Notes: generated from the sequence alone by a model not told the origin. A stretch of DNA of 36,303 bases from Bifidobacterium breve (GCA_945877545.1 CAMCSO010000008.1:1-36303); one strand, 5' to 3'. Numbered from the stretch's first letter, positions 1-10,987 are shown. Made by a program: numbers and translations.

Positions 1-141
1 CGCCGGGCGATTCTTGACAAGAACGTCGTGGTTCCCGATGGCGCTCAGATCGGGGTGGACCTCGAGCGAGATCGGGGCCTTTACACGGTGAGCGATGGCG
101 GCGTTGTCGTGCTTGGTAAGGGAGTACGGGCTGAGCTGTAG
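1..141 (+). CDS. glgC: Glucose-1-phosphate adenylyltransferase, C-terminal fragment (truncated by window edge)
   Basis: Frame 1 reads [46 protein letters not shown] with TAG at 139-141; resembles the GlgC left-handed beta-helix C-terminus. Confidence 0.85.
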   Translation, partial: RRAILDKNVVVPDGAQIGVDLERDRGLYTVSDGGVVVLGKGVRAEL

Positions 142-163
142 TGCTGCCATGTGACAATTCATT

Positions 164-1468
164 ATGCGCTCCTCACTGCTCTCTGCAGCCATCAAATCGG
201 GCATTCTTGCCCTTTGTCTTGCCGTGCCGGCGGCAGGTCATGCGCTGCCCGCGTCCGCCGCGGCTCCAGACCTTGCTCCCCGAATCATCGGCGGCGTGCC
301 GAGCGGTGCATCCGAGAACCCATGGCAGGTTCTCCTCCTCATCAATGATCGATCCCTGTGCGGCGGTTCACTCATCTCGAGAACCTGGGTCATCACTGCC
401 GCGCACTGCATGAAGGACGCCAGTGCCGCGGGAGTGAAGGCGTGGGCGGGTATCAGCGCGCTGAGCGAGAAAACGGAGCAGAACCGGTTGCCGGCCGCGC
501 GCCTTGTTGTCCACCCGCAGTACGACGCGGCCACGCTCGCCAATGATGTGGCACTCATCGAACTCGCGTCGCCTTGGGTGCCGAGCGCTGGCCAGCGCGT
601 GATAGCCCTCCCGGTGGCACAGGACCCGGCGACGTGGCCAGCGGTCGGGACTGCTGCAACAGTAAGTGGATGGGGCTATATCGGCAGCAAGGGCCCATCG
701 TCGACGGTGCTACAGCGAGCGCCCGTTCATGTGCTCTCCGCTCCTGATGGGACCTGCGGTTCGTACGGCGCCAGCTACCGGCCCGGAAATCACCTGTGTG
801 CTGGGGAAAGTACAGGGGGATTCGATACCTGTCAGGGGGACAGTGGCGGACCCCTCGTGATCGATGTCGGCGGCGTTCCGGTGCTCGCTGGAGTGACGAG
901 CGCGGGCAACGAGTGCGCTCTCGCCAACTACCCGGGCCTCTACACGCGGGTCACGTCGCATCTTCTGTGGATTCGCGACACGACCGGTATTCCGCTCACT
1001 CCCCCCGCGATTCCTGAGGCAGTCGCGGCCGCGGCGATCGCTGGAGGCAGGGTAGTGGTGGCCTGGACGGCGCCCGCCGCGGCATCCTTTGTCGTCTCGG
1101 CCGACTTCGGTGGCTTTACCTGCGAGACGACCGACCTCACCTGCGTCGTGAGCGGACTCACGCCGGGAAATACGTACACCTTCACCGTTCAGGCCTCGAA
1201 CTCCGCCGGTTCGAGTGCGGTCTCGACCCCCACCGCACCTGTTACTGCGGTCGACGGAACGACCTCGGTCGGTAAGACGGTCAAGGAATCAACGGTCTTC
1301 CGTTGGGCTGGCGTCCCATTGCGCGCGAACAGCACCATGCGGTCGCTCACCCCGTTGCGCTGCCGGGTGGTGGCAAGGGGCCTTGCCATTACCAAGGCCG
1401 GGATCTGCAGGGCTTCAGTGAAGACCGGTCGCACGAGCGCGGTGGTCGTCATAGGGTCGCAATCGTGA
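164..1468 (+). CDS. Secreted trypsin-like serine protease (S1) with C-terminal fibronectin type III-like domain
   Basis: Signal peptide; RIIGG activation site; TAAHC, DVALIEL and DTCQGDSGGPL give the His/Asp/Ser triad and the Asp of a trypsin S1 pocket; downstream TCVVSGLTPGNTYTFTVQASNSAGSS is FN3-like. Confidence 0.9.
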   Translation: MRSSLLSAAIKSGILALCLAVPAAGHALPASAAAPDLAPRIIGGVPSGASENPWQVLLLINDRSLCGGSLISRTWVITAAHCMKDASAAGVKAWAGISALSEKTEQNRLPAARLVVHPQYDAATLANDVALIELASPWVPSAGQRVIALPVAQDPATWPAVGTAATVSGWGYIGSKGPSSTVLQRAPVHVLSAPDGTCGSYGASYRPGNHLCAGESTGGFDTCQGDSGGPLVIDVGGVPVLAGVTSAGNECALANYPGLYTRVTSHLLWIRDTTGIPLTPPAIPEAVAAAAIAGGRVVVAWTAPAAASFVVSADFGGFTCETTDLTCVVSGLTPGNTYTFTVQASNSAGSSAVSTPTAPVTAVDGTTSVGKTVKESTVFRWAGVPLRANSTMRSLTPLRCRVVARGLAITKAGICRASVKTGRTSAVVVIGSQS

Positions 1469-1503
1469 ATCTGATTCGGCCGTGATGACGTGGGCCGTCG
1501 CTC

Positions 1504-2283
1504 TCATTCAGCAGGGTTAGTAATGGCGGCGGCGATCCCGAAGTCGGTGAGCCTTGTCACCGTTGAGGCAGCGACATTGTTTGCCCCGACAAGGGTTCGC
1601 ATGACCTGAACGATCAAGCCGCTGCTATCGATCCACACCGTCGCCGCGATGCGCGTAGATGGGCTGGCGGCTGCAAGCTGCAGAGCCCGCGAATTGAGGC
1701 CGAGTCCGTCGCTATGGCCGGCGAGGTCCAAGAACCCTGAGTATCGAGTCGCCTCGACCCCGTCAAGGAACTCAACTCCGTCGAGACGAACGTCCATGAC
1801 GTCACTGAGTCCACGCAGCGGCCGGCCGGCGGCGGCAGTGGGCGTCCACTCTTCGACAGGCACTGTCACCCAGGCGCCTGATGGAGGCTCGAGTTGAACG
1901 AAGAGGTTGTCAGCCAGAATGATTTCATGGGTCTGCCCGACCACCGAATTCCAGGTGAGGTCAACATCCCCAGCGTTGAGCACAGCGAGGCCCTCGCCTT
2001 GAATTTCATCGTCGAATCCCTCGACCGTGCTCAGCACCGTGATTTCCAAGCGGGCAGTGCCACGAGCCGTGGTTGCACTCACTGCAGAGGTGAGAACCGT
2101 GGCCGAGGGTGAGGTCGAAAGGCTCGGCGACGGCGACGGTAACGCCGAGAGTGACGGTGGGGGTTTTGCTATGGGCGGGTTGCTCGTTGACGGTCCAGCG
2201 GTCGGAGCGGGTGCGCAGGCTGCGAGGACTGCTGAGGCGAAGCATGCGGTCGCTAGGCGCTGGAATATCAGACGTCTGTTCAT
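1504..2283 (-). CDS. Putative secreted lipoprotein
   Basis: N-terminus MNRRLIFQRLATACFASAVLAAC with lipobox LAAC, then a Pro/Ser/Thr-rich linker. Confidence 0.75.
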   Translation of the reverse strand: MNRRLIFQRLATACFASAVLAACAPAPTAGPSTSNPPIAKPPPSLSALPSPSPSLSTSPSATVLTSAVSATTARGTARLEITVLSTVEGFDDEIQGEGLAVLNAGDVDLTWNSVVGQTHEIILADNLFVQLEPPSGAWVTVPVEEWTPTAAAGRPLRGLSDVMDVRLDGVEFLDGVEATRYSGFLDLAGHSDGLGLNSRALQLAAASPSTRIAATVWIDSSGLIVQVMRTLVGANNVAASTVTRLTDFGIAAAITNPAE

Positions 2284-2303
2284 CTACTCGCTCCGTCCCG
2301 GTT

Positions 2304-2336
2304 TGAAATTTCTATGTTTGATGTGAAATTTCTATG
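2304..2336. repeat. Two exact 13-bp direct repeats TGAAATTTCTATG with 20-bp period, upstream of the lipoprotein start
   Basis: TGAAATTTCTATG at 2304-2316 and 2324-2336. Confidence 0.8.
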
Positions 2337-2361
2337 ACAGGCACCGTAACCGGCGCAGTGC

Positions 2362-3315
2362 TCATTCGTCGGCGGCGACGTGCCGTTCGATGGCGACGAG
2401 TCTTGGCGCCGACCCCTCGAGAAACGAGCGGTGCAGGACGATGAAGCCCCCCGGTGGCAACTTTGGGTCCCATCGGGCCGCCCTGTCCTCGGCGCCGCTG
2501 GCTTGATCCTCACTCGTCATCTCGGTGGTTCCGAGGACCTCGGCTGCGACCTCAAGAAGTGTCGGAAGTAGCGGCCGATGTGAGCACAGGACAAGGGGCG
2601 CGGGGTCAAGGATCATCTTGCGCATCCGTCGGGCTGTCCGTTCCGGTCGCTCCTCGAACCCCTCCTCGCTCATGGCCGGCTCATGCTGAACCCCGGTTCC
2701 AAGGTGCTTGGCGAACTTGCGGACACTGTGTTGGCACCGCACAGCAGTGGAGGAATGGACATCGGTGATGCCGAAGGCGTCGAGGAGGGGAATAAGGGCT
2801 TTTGCCTGGCTTCGGCCCTTCCCGGAAAGTGGACGCTCAGCATCATCCTTTCCGCGGTAATCCGACCGCTTTGCTGCCACCGTATGCCGAAGCAGGATGA
2901 GCGGACTGGTCTGTGGCAGGGCCGCAGCCCGTGCGACAAGGTTTGCCTCCGATGCATGGGTGAGAGAGAGTGGGGAGGAGTCGACGGGAATCCATTGAAT
3001 GGCGTCGATCCCGGGGTCCGGGGTGAAGCCCTCATCGATATTTGCGTGAGCAGCCCAGAAGTCAACCCTCTTCGGGATCCCGTCCACCTCATAGTGCAGC
3101 GAAGGAAGCCGAGGACCGAGGACCGCTTGGAATCCCGTCTCCTCGTCGCATTCGCGGATTGCCGCGTGGATTTCCTGTTCGCCGGGCTCGAGTTTCCCCT
3201 TGGGCAGCGACCAGTCGTTGTACTTGGGACGGTGGACGGCGAGGACCTCGGGGAACGGCCCGGTGTGTCGAAGGAGGACGACTCCCGCTGCACGAATGCG
3301 GTTACCGCCCGGCAT
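2362..3315 (-). CDS. mutT1: NUDIX hydrolase fused to histidine phosphatase domain (MutT1-like)
   Basis: NUDIX box GKLEPGEQEIHAAIRECDEETGF; C-terminal LILLRHTVAAKR and LVLCSHRPLLPTLL of the RHG phosphatase fold. Start set at [11 protein letters not shown] (overlaps the upstream CHAD stop). Confidence 0.85.
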   Translation of the reverse strand: MPGGNRIRAAGVVLLRHTGPFPEVLAVHRPKYNDWSLPKGKLEPGEQEIHAAIRECDEETGFQAVLGPRLPSLHYEVDGIPKRVDFWAAHANIDEGFTPDPGIDAIQWIPVDSSPLSLTHASEANLVARAAALPQTSPLILLRHTVAAKRSDYRGKDDAERPLSGKGRSQAKALIPLLDAFGITDVHSSTAVRCQHSVRKFAKHLGTGVQHEPAMSEEGFEERPERTARRMRKMILDPAPLVLCSHRPLLPTLLEVAAEVLGTTEMTSEDQASGAEDRAARWDPKLPPGGFIVLHRSFLEGSAPRLVAIERHVAADE

Positions 3316-4855
3316 GGCGGACCAATCCCGATCGCCCGGCCTCCCAGACGACCGTGGACCAACTGGCGAAGACCGCCCTGCGTGCTTGGAGTTCCCGCTC
3401 GGCTTCGTAGGCATGGAGCCGTCCAAGCGCGAACGCGCGACGAGACTCGATCCCTGGTCCGTCCGAAAACTCCCGAATCATTTCCTGAGCGACCACCGCA
3501 TCATGATGCTCCCCGAGTACCTCTGTGAGGTCTGCCAGCACGTCGGCAAAACGCCCCGCCTGCTTGCCGAAGGTGGGGGCCACCGCCTCGACGGCGTATC
3601 GAGCCCGCTTCGCCTTGATCCTTGCGCGATGCCAGGATTCGCTTGCACCGTAGAGCGTGAGTCGGGTGACTGAGGCCTCAAGGGCACGCCAAGCCCGGTC
3701 AATGAGCGGAGGCAGGGCCAGTGCGCACGACACGCTGGCCCGATACCCGACCACTGGCGCGGTCGCTGCTGCAACGAGATCATCGAGCAACCATTCATGA
3801 CGATCACTGCGTAGCGCTCCGAGAGCACCAGATCTTGATGAGGCGAGTCGCTGCTCCAGACGTGGATCGATGACGGACCGAGCGAGTGGCCCGTCATCGC
3901 CGCCGAGATGGTCAGCATGGCTGTCGAGCCGCTCGAGGAATACCTCGGTGTCGCGGATGGCGCCGAGCTCCCTCGCGATCCACGCGAGCTCCTCGGCGAG
4001 CGAGGCTGTCCAAGATTCATCGAGGAGCGATGAGAAACTCTTCAGGATGCTGCGAATCCGCCGGGCGGCGACTCGCATCTGATGAACCGAGTCCGGCAGA
4101 TCCCGACGCACGGCGACGTCAGAGAGGATGAAGTGGCGAACGTGCTTCGACAGCGCCGCACGAAGTGCATCGCTGGACGCGGCGTGCACGGACGGCCAGG
4201 CGATGCTCGGGACATCGGGCGGGGCGGTCGCGGCGGCCCCCAGTGCGCTCGCGGCCTTGCTCGTCGACTCGACCGTGGCCCCACCTCGAATGAGGCGGGC
4301 GATGACCGTCTCGAGGAGGGTTTCCGCATGCGGATGCTCATGGTCGAGAAGTTCGACCTCGATCTCCCGAAAGCTGGTGACGACATTGTCTTGGGCGTCG
4401 AGGACGACGACGCTGTCGTCGACGAGTTCGAGGGACGGCGCTCCATCGCTGGCATGCAGAACCTGCGGGGTCCGATTGGTGCGTACGGTGACCTGGGGGA
4501 CGATGCGCTCTCCGCGGATGAGCGGTGAAACGATGTCCACGAGGGCGGCTGGAACCGAGCCCACGGTGCCGGCGAGGAGCGGCAATCGAATTTCGTCGCG
4601 TGATGTAGATGACGCGCCTGCCACCGGCAATTTAAGGTGCCAGCCAGCGTCAGCGCCACCCTCCCTGCGGCGCAATGTTGCGCGCCAACGGAAGAGCGAG
4701 AGGCCAGGCGTGTCGTGATAGACGGCAGCCATGTCGAAACTTGCGCCCGGCGTCATCGAGGCGACAATGCCCTCAGACACCAGATCGGGAACGACGAAGT
4801 CACTCGGCACCCTGAGTTTGCGCTCGACCTCCCGGTGCACAGTTGGGGTGATCAC
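3302..4855 (-). CDS. CYTH-CHAD domain protein (putative triphosphatase / polyphosphate-binding protein)
   Basis: GTG start at 4855 overlaps the ppk1 TGA (GTGA). N-terminus [17 protein letters not shown] has the CYTH ExExK motif; C-terminus has His-rich CHAD helices ([36 protein letters not shown]). The longer ORF extension to 5497 is out of frame over ppk1. Confidence 0.88.
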   Translation of the reverse strand: MITPTVHREVERKLRVPSDFVVPDLVSEGIVASMTPGASFDMAAVYHDTPGLSLFRWRATLRRREGGADAGWHLKLPVAGASSTSRDEIRLPLLAGTVGSVPAALVDIVSPLIRGERIVPQVTVRTNRTPQVLHASDGAPSLELVDDSVVVLDAQDNVVTSFREIEVELLDHEHPHAETLLETVIARLIRGGATVESTSKAASALGAAATAPPDVPSIAWPSVHAASSDALRAALSKHVRHFILSDVAVRRDLPDSVHQMRVAARRIRSILKSFSSLLDESWTASLAEELAWIARELGAIRDTEVFLERLDSHADHLGGDDGPLARSVIDPRLEQRLASSRSGALGALRSDRHEWLLDDLVAAATAPVVGYRASVSCALALPPLIDRAWRALEASVTRLTLYGASESWHRARIKAKRARYAVEAVAPTFGKQAGRFADVLADLTEVLGEHHDAVVAQEMIREFSDGPGIESRRAFALGRLHAYEAERELQARRAVFASWSTVVWEAGRSGLVRHAGR

Positions 4856-6924
4856 GGATCGACCAATTTGCCCTGCCGAGCGACGAGGGTCTCCTGGTAC
4901 TCGCGCAGCGGACTGCCGTCCGGTGCGTTCGTGCGGCGAGCCCACGTGCCATCGGGATGGAGGTCCCATACGGAGGTCTTGGGGTCGAAGGCAAGGTCGA
5001 AAAGATGGCTCACTGAGGCAATGTGCTCGGGATCCTTGAGCCGGACGAGGGTCTCGACCCGCCGGTCGAGGTTGCGGTGCATCATGTCGGCCGAGCCGAT
5101 CCAGGTCTCGGGTTCTCCGCCGTTCTCGAAGCAGAAGGTGCGGGAGTGCTCGAGGAACCGGCCCAGGATGCTGATGACGCGGACCATCTCGCTGAGGCCG
5201 AAGACGCCCGGCCGCATGGCGCAGATCCCGCGCACCCAGATGTCGACCTGGACACCAGCCTGCGACGCACGGTAGAGGGCATCGATGACACGCTCGTCGA
5301 CGAGCGCGTTGCACTTGATACGAATGCGCGCCGGACGTCCTTCGTGGTGATGTTGAATTTCCCGTTCGATACGCTCGACGAGTCCGATGCGAACGGAGTG
5401 TGGGGCAACGAGCAGGCGCGCGTACTCGGTATGCAAGGAGTAGCCGGATAGCACATTGAACAGGTTGGAGACATCGTCGCCAACCTCTGGGTCGCACGTG
5501 AGGAGGCCGAAGTCCTCGTACAGGCGGGCGGTCTTCGGATGATAGTTACCTGTACCGATGTGGCAGTAGCGTCGCAGTTGGTCACCGTCATCTCGGACGG
5601 CCATGGAGAGCTTGCTGTGGGTCTTCAGCCCGGCAAGGCCGTAGACGACGTGCACACCAGACTGCTCTAGCTTGCGGCTCCAGTCGATGTTGTTCTGCTC
5701 GTCAAACCGGGCCTTGATCTCAACGATGGCGAGCACCTGCTTGCCATTCTCCGCTGCGTTGATGAGGGCATCGACGATCGGCGAATCACCGGAGGTGCGG
5801 TAGAGGGTCTGCTTGATGGCCAAGACGTTGGGGTCGACGGCGGCCTGCTCGAGAAACAACTGCACGCTGGTGGAGAACGAGTCGTAGGGGTGATGCAGGA
5901 GGATGTCGCGCTCTCTGATCGCCGCGAGGACGTCGGGCGCTGACGATGACTCGACTTCGGCGAGTCGCTTTGCAGTCTTCGAAACGAACCTCGGCTGCTT
6001 CAAGTCGTCACGTTCGAGCGTCACGACCGTCCATAGCCCGGTGAGGTCGAGCGGGCCGGGGAGGTGGAAGACCTCATGCTCGTTCACGTCAAGCTCGCTC
6101 ACGAGTAGGGCGAGCACATGAGGGTCGATTGACTCCTCCACCTCGAGCCGGACCGGAGGGCCGAACCTGCGACGCATGAGTTCGCGCTCGAGGGCGAGGA
6201 GCAGGTTCTCTGCGTCGTCCTCCTCCACCTCGACGTCCTCATTGCGCGTGACCCGGAAGGAGTGGTGCTGGATCACCTGCATTCCTGGGAAGAGTTGGTC
6301 GAGATGCGCGGCGATGACGTCCTCGAGCGGGACGAAGCGTTGATGGCCGAGGAGGATGAACCGAGGCAAGGATGGCGGGATTTTCACCCTCGCAAAGAGC
6401 TCCGCGCCCGTGATCGGATGCCGGACGACGACGGCAAGGTTGAGGGAAAGTCCGCTGATGTACGGAAATGGGTGGGATGGGTCCACTGCGAGCGGCGTAA
6501 GGACCGGAAAGAGATGAGCGTCGAAGAACCTGTCCATGTCGCGGCGCTCGGACTCGGAAAGGGACTCCCACCGCAACAGCGCAATACCGGCTCCGCTGAG
6601 GGATGGCAGAATGTCGTCGCGGAAGGCATGGGCATGTTGACGCTGCAACTCGTGCGCCCGCTCCCAGATATTCTCCAACACCTCGCGCGGGCTGAGTCCG
6701 CTCGCGGCCCTCACGGCAATTCCGGTCGCGATCCTCCGCTTGAGGCCTGCGACGCGCACCATAAAGAATTCGTCAAGATTGCTCGCGAAAATGGCGAGGA
6801 ATTTGGCGCGCTCCAAGCATGGGAGATCGTGATCCTCGGCCAGTTCGAGCACCCGCTGGTTGAATGCCAGCCAGGAAAGTTCGCGGTCGAGGAAGCGATC
6901 TGCGGGTAAAGACTCATTCTCCAC
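4852..6924 (-). CDS. ppk1: Polyphosphate kinase 1
   Basis: [59 protein letters not shown]-like and [22 protein letters not shown] motifs. Confidence 0.96.
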   Translation of the reverse strand: MENESLPADRFLDRELSWLAFNQRVLELAEDHDLPCLERAKFLAIFASNLDEFFMVRVAGLKRRIATGIAVRAASGLSPREVLENIWERAHELQRQHAHAFRDDILPSLSGAGIALLRWESLSESERRDMDRFFDAHLFPVLTPLAVDPSHPFPYISGLSLNLAVVVRHPITGAELFARVKIPPSLPRFILLGHQRFVPLEDVIAAHLDQLFPGMQVIQHHSFRVTRNEDVEVEEDDAENLLLALERELMRRRFGPPVRLEVEESIDPHVLALLVSELDVNEHEVFHLPGPLDLTGLWTVVTLERDDLKQPRFVSKTAKRLAEVESSSAPDVLAAIRERDILLHHPYDSFSTSVQLFLEQAAVDPNVLAIKQTLYRTSGDSPIVDALINAAENGKQVLAIVEIKARFDEQNNIDWSRKLEQSGVHVVYGLAGLKTHSKLSMAVRDDGDQLRRYCHIGTGNYHPKTARLYEDFGLLTCDPEVGDDVSNLFNVLSGYSLHTEYARLLVAPHSVRIGLVERIEREIQHHHEGRPARIRIKCNALVDERVIDALYRASQAGVQVDIWVRGICAMRPGVFGLSEMVRVISILGRFLEHSRTFCFENGGEPETWIGSADMMHRNLDRRVETLVRLKDPEHIASVSHLFDLAFDPKTSVWDLHPDGTWARRTNAPDGSPLREYQETLVARQGKLVDP

Positions 6925-6964
6925 GTCGTCATGCTCCCACAGTGAGGTGAACGATTGCCCGTAT

Positions 6965-7891
6965 TCAGGTGTGCGGGATGAGCAGGTACATGACGTCTGT
7001 TTCCCAGCGGGTGAACCCTAGGCTCTCGTAGAGGCGAATTGCTGGTCCGTTCGTCGATTCGACGAAGAGCATCGCCTGGCCCAACCCAAGGGACCGGAGG
7101 TGCTGCAGTCCGGCGACGGTGAGGGCTCGGCCGAGGCCGTTGCCGACCCATGCGGGATCAACGCCGACCACGTACACCTCACCGATCGCATCATGTCCGT
7201 GCGAGCCATGCTTGCCGTGCACTTTCGTCCAGTGGAAGCCGATGAGGGTGCCGGTGGTGTCGCTTTGTGCGATGAGGAATCCGCCTGGTGAGAACCATGG
7301 CTCGGACATCCGCTGATGCAGGTCAATAAGGGACCACTCACCCTGCTCTGGATGCCCGGCGAAGGCGCGTCCGTTAAGGGCGAGCCATGGCGCATCGTCG
7401 TCGCCCGGCACGAAAGTGCGCAGCGTGATGCCGGCTGGTAGTGAGACGTCGGAGAGGGGACTAAGGAGCGATCGTCGCATCTGCCACAGCACGCGGCTGT
7501 GCGTGAAGCCGAAGGACTTTGCCAGAGCGGTGGCGGCCGCCTGCTCTCCATGGGCCCAAAGCCGCAGTCGCCCGTCGCCAGTCGCGTCGATAAGTGCTGA
7601 AACCAGTTGTCGGCCAATGCCGCATCGACGGTGATCGGGTTGGACCGCTAGCTCCGCACTCGCGCCATGGACCTCGTCGGTCATGTCGAGATGCGCGTAG
7701 CCAATCATCACGCCATTTGCATCGGTGGCAATGAGGTGGCGCCCGCCCTCATCGCCGCCGTGGCGGAGGTGGAGGAGCACGTGCTCCGACAGGGGCGCCA
7801 CGGTATCGGCTTCGGTTACAGCCCCGATGAGGTCGAGAACCTGAGCGGTTTCATAGGAATCGAGCCGCTCTGCGATGCGAATTGCGGTCAT
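6965..7891 (-). CDS. mshD: Mycothiol synthase (two GNAT domains)
   Basis: Two acetyl-CoA-binding motifs ([40 protein letters not shown]) and terminal [27 protein letters not shown]; adjacent to a GlnR-like regulator as in mycobacteria. Confidence 0.92.
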   Translation of the reverse strand: MTAIRIAERLDSYETAQVLDLIGAVTEADTVAPLSEHVLLHLRHGGDEGGRHLIATDANGVMIGYAHLDMTDEVHGASAELAVQPDHRRCGIGRQLVSALIDATGDGRLRLWAHGEQAAATALAKSFGFTHSRVLWQMRRSLLSPLSDVSLPAGITLRTFVPGDDDAPWLALNGRAFAGHPEQGEWSLIDLHQRMSEPWFSPGGFLIAQSDTTGTLIGFHWTKVHGKHGSHGHDAIGEVYVVGVDPAWVGNGLGRALTVAGLQHLRSLGLGQAMLFVESTNGPAIRLYESLGFTRWETDVMYLLIPHT

Positions 7892-7894
7892 AGG

Positions 7895-8641
7895 TTAGGC
7901 CGAGGACGTCAAGCGAATCTGAGAAGCTGGGTCATCTGCGAGTGCCGCCAGCGTTGCTTCGTCAGCGCGTTGCGGCACGAACCGGTAACCAACATTGCGA
8001 ACAGTCCCGATGAGCGCCTCGTGTTCGGTGCCGAGTTTTGCACGCAGGCGACGGACGTGGACATCAACCGTTCGGGTACCCCCGAAATAGTCGTAGCCCC
8101 ACACCTCCTGCAGCAGGACCGGACGGGTGAAGACGCGACCAGGGTGCTGCGCGAGGAACTTCAGGAGCTCGAACTCCTTGAAGGTGAGGTCCAGGGTGCG
8201 ACCGCGCAGCTTCGAGGTGTAGGTGGACTCGTCGATCATGAGTTCGCCGCTGCGAATCTCTTCGGGCTCGTGCTCGGGGGCTCCGAGGATGTCGCCCACG
8301 CGTGAGCAGGCCAGCCGAAGCCGCGCCTCTACCTCGGCCGGGGAAGTGGTGTCGACAAGGACCTCGTCCATGCCCCAGTCCCACTGGACTGCTGAGAGGC
8401 CGCCCTCGGTTGTGACGAGGATGAGCGGAACGCTGACGCCAGTCTGGCGCAGGAGCCGGGTGAGTCCCCGCACGGCGGGGAGATCGCGACGTCCGTCGAT
8501 GATGAGGACGTCGCAGTCGGGGGCATCGAGGAGGGCTGTGGGCTCGGCAGGGAGCGTGCGGATGTGGTGGGCCAGGAGGCCGAGCGCGGGAAGCACCTCG
8601 GATGATGGTTCCATCGCGCGAGTGAGGAGAACGATCCTCAT
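7895..8641 (-). CDS. glnR: OmpR-type winged-helix response regulator, GlnR-like
   Basis: C-terminal wHTH ([55 protein letters not shown]); divergent receiver; adjacency to mshD matches Rv0818-Rv0819. Confidence 0.82.
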   Translation of the reverse strand: MRIVLLTRAMEPSSEVLPALGLLAHHIRTLPAEPTALLDAPDCDVLIIDGRRDLPAVRGLTRLLRQTGVSVPLILVTTEGGLSAVQWDWGMDEVLVDTTSPAEVEARLRLACSRVGDILGAPEHEPEEIRSGELMIDESTYTSKLRGRTLDLTFKEFELLKFLAQHPGRVFTRPVLLQEVWGYDYFGGTRTVDVHVRRLRAKLGTEHEALIGTVRNVGYRFVPQRADEATLAALADDPASQIRLTSSA

Positions 8642-8765
8642 GCCTGCCTTCCCTCAATTCCCAGCCTAGTTTTCGGACACCCCTGTGCCATGCAGCCTAC
8701 CGGCGCTCGAGGGTGTGATCCATGTGCGATGTGAGGACCCGCCTCAATGAGGCGACAATTGACTC

Positions 8766-9572
8766 ATGTACCCCGGTGAGGAGAGGACCCTTGTGACGTC
8801 TGATGGCGTCACCATCAGCGCGAACCATGCTCCTGCGCTCGGTCTGGGAGCACGTGACCTGTGCCTCGTCGTGGCCCATGGATTCACGAATGGCTGGCGC
8901 CTGCCACGTGTGCAGCGCGTCGTGGACCGGTTGGGTCAATTCGGCGGGGTCATCGGGCTCGACTTCCGGGGGCACGGCAAGTCAACGGGAGTATCGACCG
9001 TGGGTGACCGCGAGATTCATGATCTCGATGCTGGGGTGCGCTGGGCGAGGGACCTCGGCTATCGGAGTGTCGTTCCGGTCGGATTCTCGATGGGGGGCTC
9101 GGTGGCGCTTCGGCAGGCGGCCATCGGTCGCGAGCCTGTCGATGCGGTCGTGAGCGTGAGTGCCCCAGCGTTCTGGTACTACCGCGGGACTCGGAGCATG
9201 CGGATCCTGCATCTCGCGGTTGGCACCCGCGCCGGTAGGGCAATTATGCGGGCGCGTGGGGTCCGGATCGGTGCCGGTGGTTGGTCAGAACCGCTCCCGA
9301 TGGAGCCGGTCGCTGCAGCGTCGATCATCGACGTCCCACTGCTTATCGTCCACGGACATATCGACCACTACTTCCCGATCGAGCATCCCAAGGCCCTGCA
9401 CCGAGCGGCGGTGAGCGGCGGCAACAAGCAGGCGCAACTATGGCTCATCGAGGACCTTGCCCACGCCGAATCCGGAATCGACGACGCCACGCTTGACGGC
9501 ATTGGCGGCTGGATTCGACAGACGTGCGGGCTGGAACAAATCGGCACCCCCGTTGGTTGGAGCATTTCATGA
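8766..9572 (+). CDS. Alpha/beta hydrolase
   Basis: VVAHGFTNG, GLDFRGHGKS, VGFSMGGSVAL nucleophile elbow, LLIVHGHIDHYFP, LAHAESGI. Confidence 0.85.
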   Translation: MYPGEERTLVTSDGVTISANHAPALGLGARDLCLVVAHGFTNGWRLPRVQRVVDRLGQFGGVIGLDFRGHGKSTGVSTVGDREIHDLDAGVRWARDLGYRSVVPVGFSMGGSVALRQAAIGREPVDAVVSVSAPAFWYYRGTRSMRILHLAVGTRAGRAIMRARGVRIGAGGWSEPLPMEPVAAASIIDVPLLIVHGHIDHYFPIEHPKALHRAAVSGGNKQAQLWLIEDLAHAESGIDDATLDGIGGWIRQTCGLEQIGTPVGWSIS

Positions 9573-10054
9573 CCGGCGTCGTCGTTCTCATCGTTGTCCT
9601 CGTGGCCGCCACCGCCTTCGGATTGTGGCGCCGCAGGGTCGACGGTCGCATGCGCGACACCGCTGATGGCCGGCCGGTTCCGGTGGCTGATGATGATGCT
9701 GAGGTGGGGATGGACGAGGAGCAGGGGGCGACGCTCGATGAGCGTGAGCTTGGCGCGCCTCTCGGGGCACGGGCCACCCTCCTGCAGTTCTCGACCGCGT
9801 TCTGCCAGCCGTGCCGTGCCACCCGCCGCATTCTCGATGAGGTGGCGGCGATGGTCGAGGGCGTCGTCCACATGGAGATCGATGCGGAGGCCCACCTTGA
9901 CCTGGTACGCCGCCTTGACATCCGAAGAACCCCAACCGTGCTCATCCTCGATAGCGACGGGGTCATCCGCAAGCGCGCATCGGGGCTCCCTCGGAAGGTC
10001 GACGTGATCGCGGCGCTGGGAGCGGTCACCGGCCCTGCGAGTTCTTCGCAGTAG
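9569..10054 (+). CDS. Membrane-anchored thioredoxin-fold protein
   Basis: ATGA overlap with the hydrolase; N-terminal TM (VVVLIVVLVAATAFGLW); FSTAFCQPCRATRRIL CxxC; RTPTVLILDSDG cis-Pro region. Confidence 0.85.
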   Translation: MTGVVVLIVVLVAATAFGLWRRRVDGRMRDTADGRPVPVADDDAEVGMDEEQGATLDERELGAPLGARATLLQFSTAFCQPCRATRRILDEVAAMVEGVVHMEIDAEAHLDLVRRLDIRRTPTVLILDSDGVIRKRASGLPRKVDVIAALGAVTGPASSSQ

Positions 10055-10119
10055 GCCAATTCGTCCACTAGTGCGAAATCACGTTGTCGCTGTCGGGCCA
10101 TGTGATTAGCCTGCAAACT

Positions 10120-10575
10120 ATGACCTCACCACTCGTGCCCGATGCCCGCACTACCGTTGACCCACGGGGGCCTCGATTCGGTGCGTCGATCACCGTCATC
10201 GTCCTTGCAGCGGCCCTCGTGACCGCTGGGTCACCCGTTGGCCTCGTGCTCATTGCCTGGCAGACCCTCGTCTTCGCGCTTGGCGCCTTCATCGGGCTCT
10301 ATGCGCAGCCGTACGGGGTGATCTTTCGCAAGCTCATCTGCCCACGGCTGACGCCGCCGACGGAGCTTGAGGATGCAGCACCCCCCCGCTTCGCTCAGCT
10401 CGTCGGATTTGCGTTCCTCGCGATTGCGCTGGTCTCCACGCTCGCGGGAGCATCCGCCATCGCGATGGTGGCTGTCGGGTTCGCGCTGGCGGCAGCGTTC
10501 CTCAATGCTGCATTCAATTTCTGCCTCGGATGCGAGATGTACCTCATCAGCAAACGGGTCCTCGTTCGTGGGTGA
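10120..10575 (+). CDS. DUF4395 family membrane protein
   Basis: VDPRGPRFGASITVIVL and C-terminal AAFNFCLGCEMYLISKR characteristic of DUF4395; follows a thioredoxin gene. Confidence 0.85.
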   Translation: MTSPLVPDARTTVDPRGPRFGASITVIVLAAALVTAGSPVGLVLIAWQTLVFALGAFIGLYAQPYGVIFRKLICPRLTPPTELEDAAPPRFAQLVGFAFLAIALVSTLAGASAIAMVAVGFALAAAFLNAAFNFCLGCEMYLISKRVLVRG

Positions 10576-10593
10576 CCCCGGCTGGACCCTGAT

Positions 10594-10968
10594 TCAGTAG
10601 ACGAGTGCCTGCGTTAGGGGTGCGACCGCCTCCTCCACGAACGCGGTCGCTCCCTTGATGCGCACTCCGGGCAGGCAGTCCTCGGCGGTGATGCCCCGAC
10701 GTTCTGCGCACTGAATGCACACGGTCACTGATCCCGAATCGAGGATCAGCGAGAGGAGGGCATCGAGCGGGGCGGAGCCGGCAAGTTCAAAGGCTGCAGC
10801 GCGTCCGGGCACCGCCAGCCATGCGGCCTCACCGGTCAGCCAGAGCGATACCGAAACCCCCGAGCTGACGGCTGCTGCGGCCACCGTAAAGGCCTGCGCG
10901 CACCGCTCGGGGTCGTCGGCGCCGGCGGTTGATTTAACGAGCAAGCGAACCGAACCCTCCGAGGCCAT
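10594..10968 (-). CDS. DsrE-like family protein
   Basis: VRLLVKSTAGADDPERCAQAFTVAAAAVSSGVSVSLWLTGEAAWL and VTVCIQCAERRGI. Confidence 0.75.
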   Translation of the reverse strand: MASEGSVRLLVKSTAGADDPERCAQAFTVAAAAVSSGVSVSLWLTGEAAWLAVPGRAAAFELAGSAPLDALLSLILDSGSVTVCIQCAERRGITAEDCLPGVRIKGATAFVEEAVAPLTQALVY

Positions 10969-10987
10969 GAACGGTAGGCTGCCGCAC

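Noticed and set aside
2683-3528. 281-aa plus-strand ORF
   Set aside because: Antisense to the clear MutT1-like and CYTH-CHAD proteins; no domain signature.
4856-5497. N-terminal 214-codon extension of the 731-aa ORF (3302..5497)
   Set aside because: Arg/Pro-rich out-of-frame translation of ppk1; the CYTH domain starts at the GTG at 4855.
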